DNA from: Evernia prunastri
Lineage: Eukaryota; Ascomycota; Lecanoromycetes; Lecanorales; Parmeliaceae
DNA length: 64,000 bases
NCBI GenBank assembly: GCA_003184365.1
Contig: NKYR01000100.1
Location: forward strand, 92,395 to 156,394
Reading direction: 5' to 3'
The notes under the pieces are model-generated. The model ran no database searches. It had not been told where the DNA came from and saw only the letters and a list, made by a program, of their open reading frames with translations. Position 1 is the stretch's first letter. The number at the start of each line of letters is the position of its first letter. Below, in pieces: positions 62,640 to 64,000 of the stretch. Made by a program: the position numbers and the translations under genes.

Positions 62640-64000
62640 AATGGACGGCAGATTGCATAACGTCGGTGCACTAAGGTCGGGCTCGACTATATGGTCTGAT
62701 CGCTGGTGAAAATCAAGTTGTAGAAGAAGATGGTGAAAGATAGTCGTCGGGTAGGATACGAGATAATTAGATGGATGATAAAGTAGTGAATTGGGATGTA
62801 TTAAAAAGAGGGAGTAAGAGCCGGAGAGAGAGAAAGAGGGACAAATGAATGTGGTGAAGTCAAGTGATATACATAATAATAATCATAATAGTAATGAGAG
62901 AGTGGAAGGAAGGAAAGGAAAGGAAAGGAAAAGAAAAGGGAAAAAGGTGAAGTTGTTGGAAAGGATGAAGAGGATAAGGATGAAGATGAAGATAGATGAA
63001 AATGAAGAATTTTGGCTTCAGGGGTCGAGGCAGAGGTTTGGTGGGATGAAGTCGAATACCGTACTCCTTAGCGTCAGGTACAGAGTGGGGGGGGGAGGGG
63101 GAGGTGAGACCACGATTAGGGTAGCCTCTAATAAAACTGATAAAATAAGGGTATAATAATGTAAGTTATACTGATTCTTTTGCTTCGAGGAAATATTAGT
63201 GGGAAGAAGAAAAGGATGGTACTCGTAGTAAGATTGAAGAGAGATGAAGAGAAAGATGGAAGAGAGTGTGGGATTACTTATGATTATTAGAGTACATACA
63301 GTGATACATACTCACATAACCTACTCCATAGCATTGTTACTACTCCTTATACTCGCGGCTCAAGACAGAGGAAGAGAAAGAACCTGGACACACAGTGGAT
63401 AGCATCAATTGACCCAAATGCTTTTCGTTCCTCCTTCAGGCTCCACATTCTTTCGGTTGGCCCTGGCTTCATTAATTGTCGTTAGTCAATCTTTTCTTCT
63501 TCTTTTGAAATCAATCTTAACTAATCGATTAAAAAGGATATAAGATAAAAGGTAATAATAAATAGGTAGAGTAGATATCATATAAATAGGAGGCCTAAAT
63601 ATAATAAATGTGTCACGTCTAAGTTAATAATAATTAATAAAACTCGCGACGCGTTAAAGTGCTTTTTCTTCTTAGCTTGTTTCAATCTTTAATCTCCTGG
63701 TGGCTGCAGCGGCATCCTGCACCGTCGGAGAATCGGAGTCGCACCTGTCAACCGGCCAAATTTCGGCAGATCTTATTTTTGACTTATATGTACCCTCGTA
63801 CTAGGCTCGTACGTAAGGTACCGTAAAGTATAAATAGTCTTTCCCACCTTAGACCAAAGTGCGGAGTAATTCCCCCTCTTTATCTACCTTATCAACGAAA
63901 GGAGGTAGACTAAGAGTAAGAGACTTGCGTAGCAAAACAGGATGCACTGATGCAGACCATTTCATTTGCCTTTGGTTTTATTACAATCTCAAAAAAAAAA
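62640..64000. other. Terminal intergenic region with purine-rich repeats
   Basis: A GGAAAGGAAA tandem lies at 62908-62945, a G-rich run at 63088-63105, and purine-rich sequence with dense GAAGA/GATGA to about 63260. AT-rich DNA follows, then GTAAGGTACCGTAAAG near 63813. The window ends in a run of ten A's. A 103-codon plus frame in the purine-rich part is composition-driven. No gene recognised. Confidence 0.55.

Noticed and set aside
62845..63156. 103-codon plus-strand frame rich in Lys and Glu
   Set aside because: It is produced by the purine-rich repeat (GGAAAGGAAA and GATGA tracts) and has no domain.
26055..64000. Biosynthetic or defence gene cluster in the nuclear part
   Set aside because: The genes are conserved single-copy housekeeping functions with separate promoters; no synthase, transporter-regulator set or defence domain was seen.

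Overview
The window is a chimeric scaffold from a filamentous ascomycete (Pezizomycotina). Bases 1 to about 26,055 are AT-rich mitochondrial DNA. This part is read with genetic code 4: TGA falls at conserved Trp positions in cox2, cob, atp6, nad1 and nad4. Bases from about 26,055 to 64,000 are nuclear DNA with short spliceosomal introns (about 50-100 nt). The join carries no N and cuts the 3' end of the nuclear gene CSE1, so it looks like a mis-assembly or a very recent insertion, not an intact locus.

The mitochondrial part is a string of 18 small contigs separated by 17 single N characters (2532, 4525, 5098, 13914, 16685, 18359, 19122, 20218, 20392, 21418, 22518, 22652, 22810, 23427, 24393, 24765, 25556). 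Many neighbours share 70-1,015 bp of near-identical sequence, so most 'duplications' are unmerged contig ends. Copies differ mainly in homopolymer length, and several genes carry matching frameshifts. Nearly all genes lie on the minus strand. Reading from high to low coordinate they are: nad4 fragments, rps3 fragments, cob (at least two group I introns, with LAGLIDADG and GIY-YIG ORFs), cox2 (intron with a dead LAGLIDADG ORF), tRNA-Val, an unknown 279-codon ORF, a tRNA cluster (Arg-TCT, Lys-CTT, a Leu-like element, Cys, Arg-CCT), a decayed atp6 copy, nad1 (group I intron with a decayed GIY-YIG ORF), atp6, and an unknown 169-codon ORF. Two plus-strand fragments resemble the RNA polymerase and B-family DNA polymerase of linear mitochondrial plasmids. 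No rRNA gene was recognised.

The mitochondrial DNA is peppered with small palindromes. One family is built on TGATGCTCA...TTCTTCTTTTC hairpins and another on TGCTTCGCA palindromes. They sit between genes, inside homing endonuclease ORFs, in a pseudogene and in the variable arm of a tRNA-like gene. This looks like a family of mobile hairpin elements and is the most interesting feature of the window.

The nuclear part is ordinary and gene-dense. In order: CSE1 (-, importin-alpha exporter, truncated), TSC2/tuberin (+, Rheb GAP), a DUF7918-type protein (+), SEC16 (-, COPII site scaffold), NEO1 (+, P4-ATPase flippase), tRNA-Gly(CCC) (+), a small cupin (+), a proline-rich GGAGNY protein (-), MTO1 (-, mitochondrial tRNA modification), VPS45 (-, SM protein), ALE1 (+, lysophospholipid acyltransferase), a hypothetical protein (+) and a Ser-rich membrane protein (-). 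Several act in membrane traffic and lipid handling (SEC16, NEO1, VPS45, ALE1), but they are independent genes with their own promoters, not a cluster.
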